The notes under the pieces are model-generated. The model saw only the letters and a program-made list of their open reading frames with translations, had not been told where the DNA came from and searched no databases. From the NCBI GenBank assembly GCA_934432885.1, contig CAKRYY010000008.1:12288-76287 (forward strand): 64,000 nt of DNA, in the 5' to 3' direction. The DNA is from an uncultured Lachnospiraceae bacterium. GTDB taxonomy: Bacteria; Bacillota; Clostridia; Lachnospirales; Lachnospiraceae. Positions 49,312-57,962 of the stretch are shown one piece after another; within the stretch, counting starts at the first letter, position 1; each line of letters opens with the position of its first letter. The position numbers and the translations under genes were made by a program.

Positions 49312-51351
49312 ATGAGACCAGAATGGAAAGATTTTGTAGGCGGAAAATGGGATTCTGAAGTCAACGTACGTGACTTCATCCAGAAGAACTACACTCCCTA
49401 TGATGGAGATGAGTCCTTTTTAGCCGGCCCTACACAGGCAACAAAAGATCTGTGGGCACAGGTACTTGATTTACAGAAAAAAGAGCGTGAAGCAGGCGGC
49501 GTTCTTGATATGGACACAAAGGTAGTTTCCACAATTACCTCTCATGGTCCTGGATATCTTGATAAGAGCAAAGAAAAAATCGTTGGTTTCCAGACCGACA
49601 AGCCTTTCAAACGTTCTCTTCAGCCTTACGGCGGTATCAGAATGGCAGAGAAAGCTTGCGCTGACAACGGCTATGAAGTAGACCCTGAAATCAGTGAGTT
49701 CTTCTCCACACATAGAAAAACACACAATGCAGGCTGCTTCGATGCTTACAATCAGGAAATGAGAGCTTGCCGTACATCTCACATCATCACAGGTCTTCCG
49801 GATGCTTACGGACGTGGACGTATCATCGGCGACTACAGACGTGTTGCTCTGTATGGTATTGACTACCTGATCGAAGACAAGCAGGCACAGAAGGATTCTA
49901 CCGGACGTGTTATGACAGACGATGTAATCCGTCTTCGTGAAGAAATTTCCGAGCAGATTACAGCATTAAAGATGATGAAGGAAATGGCTGCTTCTTATGG
50001 CTTTGATATTTCCAAGCCGGCACAGAACGTTCAGGAAGCAATCCAGTGGACATACTTCGGATACCTTTGCTCCGTAAAAGAGCAGAACGGTGCTGCAATG
50101 TCTCTTGGACGTACTTCTACATTCCTTGACTGCTATGCACAGAGAGACTTAAAGAACGGAACTTTCACAGAGGAAGAGATTCAGGAATTCGTAGATCACT
50201 TCATCATGAAGCTTCGTTGCGTTAAGTTCGCTCGTACACCTGAATACAACCAGATTTTCGCAGGCGACCCGGTATGGGTAACTGAGTCTCTTGGTGGTGT
50301 AGGCGTTGACGGACGTCACATGGTAACAAAGATGAGCTTCCGTTATCTGCATACACTGGAGAGCCTCGGTGCAGCTCCGGAGCCGAACCTGACAGTTCTC
50401 TGGTCTACAAGACTTCCTGAAGCATGGAAGAAATACTGCGCTAAGATTTCCATCACAACATCTTCCATCCAGTATGAGAACGATGACTTGATGAGAGTTA
50501 CTCATGGTGATGACTATGGTATCGCTTGCTGCGTATCCTCTATGGTTATTGGTAAAGAGATGCAGTTCTTCGGCGCTCGTGCAAACCTTGCAAAGTGCCT
50601 GCTGTACGCTTTAAATGGTGGTATCGACGAAGTTACCAAGAAACAGGTTGGACCGAAGTATCGTCCTGTTGAAGGCGACGTTCTTGATTATGATGATGTT
50701 CTTGCTAAATTCATGGATATGATGGAATGGCAGGCAGATGTATATGTAAATACTCTGAACATTATCCACTACATGCACGACAAATACTGCTATGAGAGAG
50801 CAGAGATGGCTCTTCATGACAGAGACGTTAAGCGTTACTTCGCAACTGGTGTTGCTGGTCTTTCTATCGTTGCTGACTCTCTCTCCGCTATCAAGTATGC
50901 AAAGGTAGAAGTTATCCGTGACGAGGACGGCATCATCGTTGACTTCAAGACAACCGGTGACTTCCCGAAATATGGTAATGATGATGACCGTGTAGACCTG
51001 ATCGCTCAGCACATCGTTCATAGATTCATGACCGCAGTAAGAAGACATCATACCTACAGAAATGGTATCCCGACAACATCCATCCTTACCATTACTTCTA
51101 ACGTAACCTATGGTAAGGCAACAGGTAACACACCTGATGGACGTAAGAAGGGACAGCCTTTCGCTCCTGGTGCTAACCCGATGCACGGACGTGACACACA
51201 TGGTGCTGTCGCATCCCTGTCTTCTGTTTCCAAGCTTCCGTTTAAGGATGCTCAGGATGGTATCTCCAATACCTTTACCATTATTCCTGGCGCACTTGGT
51301 AAAGAGGATCAGGTATTCTCCGGCGACATCGAAATCGATCTTAACAAATAA
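49312..51351 (+). CDS. pflB: Pyruvate formate-lyase core subunit, lacking the glycyl-radical domain
   Basis: Pyruvate formate-lyase splits pyruvate with CoA into acetyl-CoA and formate without oxygen. The 679-aa product aligns with the body of the enzyme and keeps the catalytic pair C406-C407 (IACCVSSM, equivalent to C418-C419 of the E. coli enzyme). It ends at [35 protein letters not shown], just before the linker to the glycyl-radical domain in normal 740-770-aa enzymes. The missing domain is encoded 260 bp downstream. The stop is clean, and the codon use looks like that of a highly expressed gene. ATG 49312 follows AGGAGG. Confidence 0.95.
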   Translation: MRPEWKDFVGGKWDSEVNVRDFIQKNYTPYDGDESFLAGPTQATKDLWAQVLDLQKKEREAGGVLDMDTKVVSTITSHGPGYLDKSKEKIVGFQTDKPFKRSLQPYGGIRMAEKACADNGYEVDPEISEFFSTHRKTHNAGCFDAYNQEMRACRTSHIITGLPDAYGRGRIIGDYRRVALYGIDYLIEDKQAQKDSTGRVMTDDVIRLREEISEQITALKMMKEMAASYGFDISKPAQNVQEAIQWTYFGYLCSVKEQNGAAMSLGRTSTFLDCYAQRDLKNGTFTEEEIQEFVDHFIMKLRCVKFARTPEYNQIFAGDPVWVTESLGGVGVDGRHMVTKMSFRYLHTLESLGAAPEPNLTVLWSTRLPEAWKKYCAKISITTSSIQYENDDLMRVTHGDDYGIACCVSSMVIGKEMQFFGARANLAKCLLYALNGGIDEVTKKQVGPKYRPVEGDVLDYDDVLAKFMDMMEWQADVYVNTLNIIHYMHDKYCYERAEMALHDRDVKRYFATGVAGLSIVADSLSAIKYAKVEVIRDEDGIIVDFKTTGDFPKYGNDDDRVDLIAQHIVHRFMTAVRRHHTYRNGIPTTSILTITSNVTYGKATGNTPDGRKKGQPFAPGANPMHGRDTHGAVASLSSVSKLPFKDAQDGISNTFTIIPGALGKEDQVFSGDIEIDLNK

Positions 51352-51385
51352 GTAAACGGCTCTTTTTGACAGGGAGGCACAGGCT

Positions 51386-51586
51386 ATGGACGATAAAAAA
51401 ATAGAAGAACTCGTAAAAATGCTGGATTCCGGCATGGCAATGGGAGTAGGACATGTCAATGTTGACACTGACCTTTCCTTGAACGAAGCAACTAACGTCC
51501 AGACTATGGGATGTACGGACTGCTCCAGAACCCCGCTTGCCTGCAGCGTGCCTACCCTGCAGCAGGGTCTTGACGACTATCAGTAA
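51386..51586 (+). CDS. Small Cys-cluster protein resembling a radical domain without the radical loop
   Basis: The 66-aa protein MDDKKIEELVKMLDSGMAMGVGHVNVD... has its own good ribosome site (AGGGAGG) and lies between the core and the radical-domain genes. Its first 37 residues align with the start of the 80-aa radical domain (LVKMLDSGMAMGVGHVNV against [20 protein letters not shown]). Where that protein has RVSGYAV, this one has a cysteine cluster, C43-x2-C46-x6-C53 (GCTDCSRTPLAC). It may be a paralogue that binds a metal or Fe-S cluster, or caps the core in place of the radical domain. No function is established. Confidence 0.85.
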   Translation: MDDKKIEELVKMLDSGMAMGVGHVNVDTDLSLNEATNVQTMGCTDCSRTPLACSVPTLQQGLDDYQ

Positions 51587-51612
51587 CTTAAATCTTTAAG
51601 GAGGAATTTATT

Positions 51613-51855
51613 ATGGCAGCAAATGCAGCTCAGGTTGATAACCTCGTATCTTTATTAGATGGTTACGCAGTAAAAGGCGGACATCATCTGAACGTTAACG
51701 TATTAAACAGAGACACTTTAATTGATGCTCAGAAGCATCCTGAGAATTATCCTCAGTTAACAATCCGTGTTTCCGGTTATGCAGTTAACTTCATCAAATT
51801 AACTCCGGAACAGCAGGCAGACGTTATTTCCCGTACTTTCCACGAGAAAATCTAA
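51613..51855 (+). CDS. Autonomous glycyl-radical domain of pyruvate formate-lyase
   Basis: This 80-aa protein is the C-terminal radical domain as a separate chain: [67 protein letters not shown]. The radical glycine is G55 in RVSGYAV. It is shorter than the 127-aa GrcA/YfiD of enterobacteria, lacking its N-terminal part, and begins exactly where the core subunit stops. It is therefore needed for activity here rather than being a spare part. AAGGAGG precedes the ATG. A strong terminator follows. Confidence 0.95.
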   Translation: MAANAAQVDNLVSLLDGYAVKGGHHLNVNVLNRDTLIDAQKHPENYPQLTIRVSGYAVNFIKLTPEQQADVISRTFHEKI

Positions 51856-51884
51856 TCTTACTGCTCAGATACAAAAGAAACAGC

Positions 51885-51913
51885 AAACCCCCGGAATATT
51901 TTCGGGGGTTTTT
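51885..51913 (+). terminator. Terminator after the radical-domain gene
   Basis: AAACCCCCG and CGGGGGTTT form a 9-bp GC-rich stem with a 9-nt loop, followed by TTTTT. It lies inside the pfl locus, before the activase gene, and should make activase expression much lower than that of the enzyme subunits. Confidence 0.92.
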
Positions 51914-51960
51914 GTTTGGCAGCAACCGATTTCATCAATTTATGGAGGTAGTGAAATATA

Positions 51961-52719
51961 ATGAGCGGTAGAATACACTCTCTGGAATCCTTTGGTACCG
52001 TTGACGGGCCCGGCGTCCGCTATGTTGTTTTTGTTCAGGGCTGCCCTATGCGCTGCGCCTATTGCCACAATCCTGATACTTGGGAAATGAATGGCGGCAC
52101 AGTAATGGAGGCTTCCTATATTATCGAACAGTACGAGCGCAATAAGAGCTTTTATAAAGGCGGCGGCATTACTGTAACCGGTGGTGAACCTCTGATGCAG
52201 ATTGACTTCCTGCTGGAGCTTTTCACACTGGCAAAGGAAAAGGAAATCAACACCTGTATCGACACTTCCGGTATTGCATTCAATCCTGCAAATAAGGTCT
52301 GGATGGAAAAATTAGATCAGGTGCTTGCTAAAACCGACCTTGTTATGCTTGACATCAAGCATATTGATCCGGAAAAGCACAAAGAGTTAACCTCACAGCC
52401 CAATGATAAGATTCTTGCTTTCGCAGAATACCTTGCTGAGAAAGGAATCGATATATGGATTCGTCACGTTATCGTTCCCGGCATTACCGATGATGACAAA
52501 TATTTATATAAGCTTGGCTATTTTATCGGCGGATTAAAGACTCTGCGGGCGTTAGACGCACTGCCTTACCATACGATGGGCAAGGTAAAATACGAAAAGC
52601 TTGGTATCCCCTATCGCCTTGAAGGCGTTGAACCGATGGACAAGGACAAGCTGATTGAGAAAAAACAGGTTATTTTGGATGGTATCAGAGCACGCCGTGC
52701 AGACGATGCAAAATCCTAA
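51961..52719 (+). CDS. pflA: Pyruvate formate-lyase activating enzyme, radical SAM
   Basis: PflA uses a [4Fe-4S] cluster and S-adenosylmethionine to form the glycyl radical. The 252-aa protein has the cluster motif C-x3-C-x2-C in GCPMRCAYCHNPDTW, the SAM-binding GGITVTGGEPLMQ and the later VMLDIKHID and RHVIVPGITD blocks. TATGGAGG precedes the ATG. Only about 45 bp separate it from the upstream terminator, so it is probably expressed by readthrough. Confidence 0.96.
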   Translation: MSGRIHSLESFGTVDGPGVRYVVFVQGCPMRCAYCHNPDTWEMNGGTVMEASYIIEQYERNKSFYKGGGITVTGGEPLMQIDFLLELFTLAKEKEINTCIDTSGIAFNPANKVWMEKLDQVLAKTDLVMLDIKHIDPEKHKELTSQPNDKILAFAEYLAEKGIDIWIRHVIVPGITDDDKYLYKLGYFIGGLKTLRALDALPYHTMGKVKYEKLGIPYRLEGVEPMDKDKLIEKKQVILDGIRARRADDAKS

Positions 52720-52774
52720 TTCCCAGTATTTTATGCTTGTATTCATCATATATTTGTATTAAAATAAACTTGTG

Positions 52775-52796
52775 TATTGATAATAAAATATCAATA
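52775..52796. promoter_or_regulatory. Palindrome upstream of the ferredoxin gene
   Basis: TATTGATA and TATCAATA are perfect 8-bp inverted repeats with a 6-bp centre, 15-20 bp before the ribosome site. The spacing (TTGAT-N8-ATCAA) is wider than an FNR site (N4). It may be an operator for another dimeric regulator or a small hairpin. Confidence 0.45.
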
Positions 52797-52824
52797 AAAC
52801 CTAAACTACAAGGAGGACAAAGAT

Positions 52825-52995
52825 ATGGCATTTGTAATTAGCGATGGCTGTGTAAGCTGTGGTGCTTGTGAAGGACAGTGTCCTGTAGGCGCTATCAGCA
52901 TGGGAGATTCTCAGTTCCAGATTGATGCTGATAAATGTATTAGCTGCGGTTCCTGCGCAGGCGCTTGCCCGACAGGCTCCATTTCTGAAGAGTAA
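52825..52995 (+). CDS. 2[4Fe-4S] ferredoxin
   Basis: This 56-aa clostridial ferredoxin begins MAFVISDGCVSCGACEGQCP and contains CISCGSCAGACPTG, two full CxxCxxCxxxCP clusters. Ferredoxin is the usual strong reductant of anaerobes. Next to pflA it could supply the electron for radical SAM activation, and it also serves pyruvate and hydrogen metabolism. AAGGAGG lies 9 bp before the ATG. It is too short for common gene-calling cut-offs. It ends in a strong terminator. Confidence 0.96.
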   Translation: MAFVISDGCVSCGACEGQCPVGAISMGDSQFQIDADKCISCGSCAGACPTGSISEE

Positions 52996-53017
52996 TCCTC
53001 ATATCATAAATAAGGAC

Positions 53018-53049
53018 AAAAAAGCGCTCAGAAAAATGAGCGCTTTTTT
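53018..53049. terminator. Terminator shared by ferredoxin and the MerR gene
   Basis: AAAAAAGCGCTCA and TGAGCGCTTTTTT form a 13-bp perfect stem with a 6-nt loop. The MerR gene's last codons and stop (TGA at 53028-53030) lie within it. Confidence 0.92.
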
Positions 53050-53681
53050 CTTTTCTCCTTCTTTTCTGCTCTTTCACGCAGCATTTCATCAATCTTTTTA
53101 TAGTGCTCCTCTTCCCTGCGGATTCTTTCGTTTTCTTTCTGTTCCTCTCTCTCCTCCTGCGCCCGGAACTGATAATCAAGCTCCTTTAAAATACTCTCTT
53201 TTATTTCCTCGCAAAAGTCACTGTTTCCTTCCTTAATTGCCTCTATCATAAGATTCTTTAAAAGAAGCTGTAACCGATAGCTTTTCGCCTCCTTATCAGA
53301 AAATGCAGTGCGCGTCATTACACCATTCTCTGAAACTGCCGCTATCTCTATTGGCAGGGACTGCCCCTCAGTGCTCTCCTCATCCTGTTTTAAGGCACGA
53401 CGGATTGCCTTTAACTGAAAGCCATCCTCCTTCATCTGTTTAATCCGTCTTAAGCGGTTTACATCCTCAAGCGTATAATAGCGATGCCCCAGCTTATTAC
53501 GCTTTACCGGAAGCTCAAGTTCCTCCTCCCAGTACCGCAGTACATGGCTTTCCACACAAACCTGCTTTGCCGCATCAGAAATATAGTAAATTTTCTGTTT
53601 TCCGCTCTCTGCCTTTTTGACAGTTGCCTGCGGCTTACCTGCCGGCTTTCCCTGATTCTTTAATTCTGTTTTCTGTTCCAT
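53028..53681 (-). CDS. MerR-family transcriptional regulator
   Basis: The 217-aa protein has a MerR winged-helix domain at about residues 30-100: YYISDAAKQVCVESHVLRYWEEELELPVKRNKLGHRYYTLEDVNRLRRI. A long charged, probably coiled-coil, tail rich in Glu, Arg and Lys follows (YKKIDEMLRERAEKKEKRKKRS). The tail has no recognisable effector domain or cysteine sensor. ATG 53681 follows AAGGAGG. It is convergent with the ferredoxin gene and downstream of dnaB, from which it is separated by a terminator. The target is unknown. Confidence 0.87.
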   Translation of the reverse strand: MEQKTELKNQGKPAGKPQATVKKAESGKQKIYYISDAAKQVCVESHVLRYWEEELELPVKRNKLGHRYYTLEDVNRLRRIKQMKEDGFQLKAIRRALKQDEESTEGQSLPIEIAAVSENGVMTRTAFSDKEAKSYRLQLLLKNLMIEAIKEGNSDFCEEIKESILKELDYQFRAQEEREEQKENERIRREEEHYKKIDEMLRERAEKKEKRKKRSFF

Positions 53682-53702
53682 ACATTTTTCCTCCTTTTTT
53701 GC

Positions 53703-53744
53703 ATACAAAAAGAGGACTGCCCCCTGGCTTGTCCTCTTTTGTAT
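53703..53744 (-). terminator. Terminator after dnaB
   Basis: ATACAAAAAGAGGAC pairs with GTCCTCTTTTGTAT (one extra A) around a 13-nt loop; the minus strand then reads through a T-rich arm. It separates dnaB from the MerR gene. Confidence 0.75.
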
Positions 53745-53760
53745 GAAGTATATTTTATTG

Positions 53761-55104
53761 TTATTTTTGAATATTGGCAAATTTGGTAAAATCTGGCAAC
53801 CACGCCAGATTGACAGTTCCTATCGGACCATTTCTCTGCTTGGCAATGATAATTTCCGCCACGCCTTTCATATCGGTGTCTTTATTATAGTAGTCATCCC
53901 GGTAGATGAACATCACGACATCGGCATCCTGCTCGATTGCACCCGACTCACGTAAGTCGGAAAGCATCGGTCTATGATCCGGACGCTGCTCTACCGCTCG
54001 GCTAAGCTGCGACAGGGCAATGACCGGAACGCTCAATTCTCTTGCCAGTGCTTTTAAGGAACGGGAAATATCCGAAATCTCCTGCTGTCTGGAGTCGCTG
54101 CGGCCACCACCGCTGCCTGACATGAGCTGTAAATAGTCGATAATAACCAGCTCCAGATTATGTTCCAGCTTATATTTTCTGCATTTGGAGCGAAGCTCCG
54201 AAATACTGATACCCGGCGTATCATCTATAATCAGATTGGATTTTCCAATAATACCAGCGCTTTCAATCAGTTTTTCCCACTCTGCATCGCTTAAATTTCC
54301 TGTTCGGATATGCTGGGAGTCTACCTTGGATTCCAGCGAAAAAAGACGGTTTACAAGCTGTTCCTTTGACATTTCCAGACTGAAGATTGCTGCTGTCTTA
54401 TTCTGCTTAAAGGCAACATACTGCGCAATATTCAGCACGAACGCTGTTTTACCCATAGAAGGTCTTGCCGCCACCAAAATCAAATCCGAGGGCTGCATGC
54501 CCGCCGTCCGATAATCCAAATCTATAAAGCCTGTTGGAATTCCTGTTACCACACCCTTATTCTTGGATGCAATCTCAATTCGGTTCATGGCATTCATGAC
54601 GACTTCCCGAATCGGAACATACTCATTGCTGCCTTTACGCTGCACCAGATCAAAGACCTTTTTTTCAGTGTCCTCAAGAATCGTTTCCAGGCTTTCCTTG
54701 CCAACATAACAGGTATTGGCGATTTCCTCGTTGATGCGGATTAAACGTCTTAAAATCGCCTTCTCCGCCACAATATTGGCATAATACTTTATGTTTGCAG
54801 AGGTTGGTACCGCAGTTATCAAATCTCTTACAAACTCCAGACTGCTTACTTCCGGCGGCACATCCTTTTCTTTCAGCCTGTCCTGAAGGGTAATCAGGTC
54901 AACCGGTTTGCCCTCATCATTCAATTCCACCATTGCTTCGAATACAATGCCGTACTGTTTTCCATAAAAATCCTCACTGTGAAGGATTCCGGCGGCTACC
55001 ACAATCGCCTCACGGTCCATAATCATAGAACCGATAACTGACTGCTCCGCTTCTATGCTGTGCGGCAGTACCCTTTTTAACAATGCTTCGTCCATTGCTG
55101 CCAT
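53761..55104 (-). CDS. dnaB: Replicative DNA helicase
   Basis: DnaB unwinds DNA at the replication fork as a hexamer. The 447-aa protein has the N-terminal collar domain (PHSIEAEQSVIGSMIMD) and a RecA-like motor with Walker A ARPSMGKTAFVLNIA, Walker B LVIIDYLQLMSG, and the C-terminal LRESGAIEQDADVVMFIYRDDYYN. It follows rplI and gdpP, a gene order known from other Firmicutes. The helicase loader candidates lie at 24-26 kb. Confidence 0.97.
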   Translation of the reverse strand: MAAMDEALLKRVLPHSIEAEQSVIGSMIMDREAIVVAAGILHSEDFYGKQYGIVFEAMVELNDEGKPVDLITLQDRLKEKDVPPEVSSLEFVRDLITAVPTSANIKYYANIVAEKAILRRLIRINEEIANTCYVGKESLETILEDTEKKVFDLVQRKGSNEYVPIREVVMNAMNRIEIASKNKGVVTGIPTGFIDLDYRTAGMQPSDLILVAARPSMGKTAFVLNIAQYVAFKQNKTAAIFSLEMSKEQLVNRLFSLESKVDSQHIRTGNLSDAEWEKLIESAGIIGKSNLIIDDTPGISISELRSKCRKYKLEHNLELVIIDYLQLMSGSGGGRSDSRQQEISDISRSLKALARELSVPVIALSQLSRAVEQRPDHRPMLSDLRESGAIEQDADVVMFIYRDDYYNKDTDMKGVAEIIIAKQRNGPIGTVNLAWLPDFTKFANIQK

Positions 55105-55133
55105 TTCTTATCCCCTTCGGCGTCAGTCCACAC

Positions 55134-55583
55134 TTATTTTTCTTCCCGTACCTTTACCTTCAGGGTTCCGACAACCTGTGGATGAAGCTTTACCTTTACC
55201 TCATAAACGCCAAAGCTCTTAATCGGCTCTGCAAGCTGAATTTTCTTTTTGTCAATTTCCATGCTGCACTGCTCTTTTGCAGCCTGCGCGATTTCCTTTG
55301 TAGATACCGAGCCAAATACCTTTCCGCCCTCGCCGCCTTTCATGGTTACGACAACTTCCTTGGTTTCCAACTCCTTTGCAAATGCCTGTGCTGCTGCAAG
55401 CTGTTCCTTCGCAACCTTAACTTCATTTGCCTTCTGAAGCTTTAAGTCATTCATATTCTGGCTGCTTGCCTCTACCCCAAGCTTTTTCGGCAAAATGAAA
55501 TTTCTTGCATAGCCGTCGCTTACATCTACAACCTCACCTTTTTTTCCCAGTGTTTTTACATCCGCTAATAATATCACTTTCAT
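55134..55583 (-). CDS. rplI: 50S ribosomal protein L9
   Basis: L9 binds 23S rRNA and spans the ribosome surface. The 149-aa protein begins MKVILLADVKTLGKKGEVVDVSDGYARNFILPKKLGVEA, the N-terminal RNA-binding domain, followed by a long helix and the C-terminal domain. It overlaps the end of gdpP by 4 bp, so the two are translationally coupled. Confidence 0.97.
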   Translation of the reverse strand: MKVILLADVKTLGKKGEVVDVSDGYARNFILPKKLGVEASSQNMNDLKLQKANEVKVAKEQLAAAQAFAKELETKEVVVTMKGGEGGKVFGSVSTKEIAQAAKEQCSMEIDKKKIQLAEPIKSFGVYEVKVKLHPQVVGTLKVKVREEK

Positions 55584-57628
55584 GTTAAGTCACCCTCTTC
55601 TATCATTGTATCCAGTGTTTTTTTCATTGCAGCTACCGCCTCCTCAAGCGATACATCCTCCATCTGCGCTCCCGCTATATTCATGTGACCGCCGCCGCCC
55701 ATCCGTTCCATGATAACCTGTACATTTACCTCGTCTATGGAACGAGCGCTGATAAAGACCTTTCCCTGATATTCTGTCAAAATAAAGCTGGCTTTGATTC
55801 CCTTGATATTTAAGAGCTCATTTGCCGCCTGTGCGCCGAGAATGGTCGGGCTCTTTACGCCATTGCTGGAACAGGTCGAAATTGCGTAACAGCCCCTGTA
55901 AATCTCTGCCTGCCGTACAGCATCTGCCTTTGTCTTATATTCCAGCGCGTCCTCCCGAAAGAGCTTACGCACTCTTGTGACATCCGCCCCATTACGGCGC
56001 AGATATGCCGCTGCCTCAAAGGTACGCACGCCTGTCTTTGTTGTAAAATTATTGGTATCGATAATAATACCGGCATACATCGAATCTGCTTCTTCACTTC
56101 TTGGACGGATTCCATCCTTGATATATTGAAGAATTTCTGTTACCATCTCACAGGCTGAGGACGCATAAGGCTCCACATAGGAAAGTGTCGCATTTTCAAT
56201 CGTCTCAGCACCCTGTCTATGGTGATCCAATACAACAATCGACTTGCAGGAACGCAGCAGCTCCGGGCACTCTGTTATGCTCGGCTTATTGACATCCACA
56301 ACGATAAGCACGGTATTGCTTTCTGCCGCCTCAATCGCCTGCGCATTGTTTATAATCATGTCCTCTTCATATTCAGGATTATCTATAAACATATCCAGCA
56401 ACGGTCTGAGCGAAGTGCTTACTTCATTGATTACGACATGTGCTTTCCGGTTCAAAGCCTTTGCAATACGGTAAATTCCAATGGCTGCGCCAAAACTGTC
56501 GACATCAGCAAGCCGGTGTCCCATAACCAGAACCTTATCCTTGGAAGAGATAATCTCATTTAACGCATGTGCCTTTACTCTTGCCTTTACCCTGGTATTC
56601 TTCTCAACCTGCTGGCTCTTGCCGCCAAAATATGTGATGGAGTCTGAAGTCTTGACAACCGCCTGATCGCCGCCCCTTCCAAGTGCAAGGTCAATCGCGG
56701 TTCTGGAAAACTCATAATTTTGTGCATACGTTAATCCATCCAGACCGATTCCGATACTCAGCGTTACAGCCATTTCATTTCCAATATTAACGGTCTTGAC
56801 GTCATCCAACAAATCAAACTTGCTTTCCTCTAATGAAAGCACCGATTCCTTTCTCAGAATAACAAGATATTTATCCTTTTCACGCTTGTTTGTAATACCG
56901 TCCAGCGCTGCAATATATTTGTTAATCTTCCTATCAATCAATGCAATCAGCAAAGACCTGCGCACTTCCTCAACGCTTTCCAGCGCTTCCTCATAGTTGT
57001 CAAGGTAAATCATGCCGACTGCAAGCGACTGGTTATCATTTTCCCGCAATGCAATCTTTAATGCAGTTTCATCATACAGATAAAGTGCAATCAGATACCC
57101 TTTATACTCCGGTTCCTGAAAGATTTCACTGTTCAGCGCCATATCGCGCATCGAAATCTTCTTCATCTTTGCAGCAAACTCACAGTCCTCAAATTCCAAA
57201 TCCATCTCGGTTTCTTCTTCTATTCCCGGAAGCTTGTCTTTGGTAAGCGCCGGAAACAGCGTCGTAATGGATCTGTGATAGCCCTTTTCCTTATGCGTAA
57301 CATGCTCAAATGCCTTGTTGGTCCAGATAACCTTTCCGCTTTCATCCAGCAGTGCATAGGGAATTTCCATTTCCCGCAAAAGTCTTTTCTGAATCTGCCC
57401 ATACTGCGTAGCAAAGCTGATCAGCTCATTCATGATGACTGGCTTATTGTAAAACATCAATGTAAACATCACTGCAAAGTAAAACAGCAGTGCGCCCGAT
57501 AAAAGCAGGCCCGCATGATAATCCATCAGATAGATACAAAGATTTACAAATACCAGCAGAATCCCAAGCAGCAGACCGCTTTGCAGATAGAGCCGCAGCC
57601 GCCCCTTGATTTTAATTCTTCTTTTCAT
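55580..57628 (-). CDS. gdpP: Cyclic-di-AMP phosphodiesterase GdpP
   Basis: GdpP degrades c-di-AMP, which controls K+ and osmotic balance and wall stress. The 682-aa protein has two N-terminal membrane helices (about 10-55), a PAS-like domain, a degenerate GGDEF domain (LTLSIGIGLDGLTY), and the DHH/DHHA1 phosphoesterase: VMGHRLADVDSFGAAIG, VVLDHHRQGAE, and the C-terminal GGGGHMNIAGAQM. All metal-binding residues appear present. It leads the gdpP-rplI-dnaB run. Confidence 0.96.
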   Translation of the reverse strand: MKRRIKIKGRLRLYLQSGLLLGILLVFVNLCIYLMDYHAGLLLSGALLFYFAVMFTLMFYNKPVIMNELISFATQYGQIQKRLLREMEIPYALLDESGKVIWTNKAFEHVTHKEKGYHRSITTLFPALTKDKLPGIEEETEMDLEFEDCEFAAKMKKISMRDMALNSEIFQEPEYKGYLIALYLYDETALKIALRENDNQSLAVGMIYLDNYEEALESVEEVRRSLLIALIDRKINKYIAALDGITNKREKDKYLVILRKESVLSLEESKFDLLDDVKTVNIGNEMAVTLSIGIGLDGLTYAQNYEFSRTAIDLALGRGGDQAVVKTSDSITYFGGKSQQVEKNTRVKARVKAHALNEIISSKDKVLVMGHRLADVDSFGAAIGIYRIAKALNRKAHVVINEVSTSLRPLLDMFIDNPEYEEDMIINNAQAIEAAESNTVLIVVDVNKPSITECPELLRSCKSIVVLDHHRQGAETIENATLSYVEPYASSACEMVTEILQYIKDGIRPRSEEADSMYAGIIIDTNNFTTKTGVRTFEAAAYLRRNGADVTRVRKLFREDALEYKTKADAVRQAEIYRGCYAISTCSSNGVKSPTILGAQAANELLNIKGIKASFILTEYQGKVFISARSIDEVNVQVIMERMGGGGHMNIAGAQMEDVSLEEAVAAMKKTLDTMIEEGDLT

Positions 57629-57779
57629 TCCATACCTCCGGGCACGAATGTCCGATTCCGTCTATCATAAATATGTTCTTTTCTCTCAGAAATAACTTAA
57701 GATTTATTATAACATTTTTCATGGATAAATGCCATAATATTATCCTGTCAATTATGAGGATGTTTTGTCAATTTCTGTC

Positions 57780-57921
57780 GGAAGTTCCTATTATTTAAAA
57801 TAGAATCCTGCTTGCAGGATTCTCCGCCTGCGGCGGGTCGTTTTAACGACTCTATTCATTTCCGCCGCAGTGCGCTCCACGCGGAGCGCTTTTATTTTAT
57901 AGGAAGTTCCTATAAAATAAA
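57780..57921. repeat. Palindrome array between gdpP and rpsR
   Basis: Five hairpins follow each other: AGAATCCTGC-TT-GCAGGATTCT (57802-57823), CCGCC-TGC-GGCGG (57824-57836), GTCGTT-TT-AACGAC (57837-57850), GCGCTCC-ACGC-GGAGCGC (57872-57889) and a 15-bp perfect inverted repeat about one G (57891-57921). GGAAGTTCCTAT occurs at both ends (57780 and 57902). No gene is present. The last palindrome also forms the T-tract side of the rpsR terminator. Confidence 0.85.
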
Positions 57922-57952
57922 AAAGACCAGCCGCCGTAAAGGCAACTGGTCT
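57912..57952 (-). terminator. Terminator of the rpsF-ssb-rpsR operon
   Basis: AGACCAG and CTGGTCT close the stem, with GCC/GGC inside, and the minus strand continues TTTTTTATTTTAT. It follows rpsR directly. Confidence 0.88.
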
Positions 57953-57962
57953 GTCTGTATCC

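Noticed and set aside
50611-51468. 285-codon open frame antisense to pflB and the 66-aa gene
   Set aside because: Composition follows the reverse complement of a highly expressed gene; no ribosome site or domain.
57902-57913. GGAAGTTCCTAT resembles part of a yeast FRT recombination site
   Set aside because: Only the short arm is similar; the core and second arm are absent. It is part of a palindromic intergenic element.
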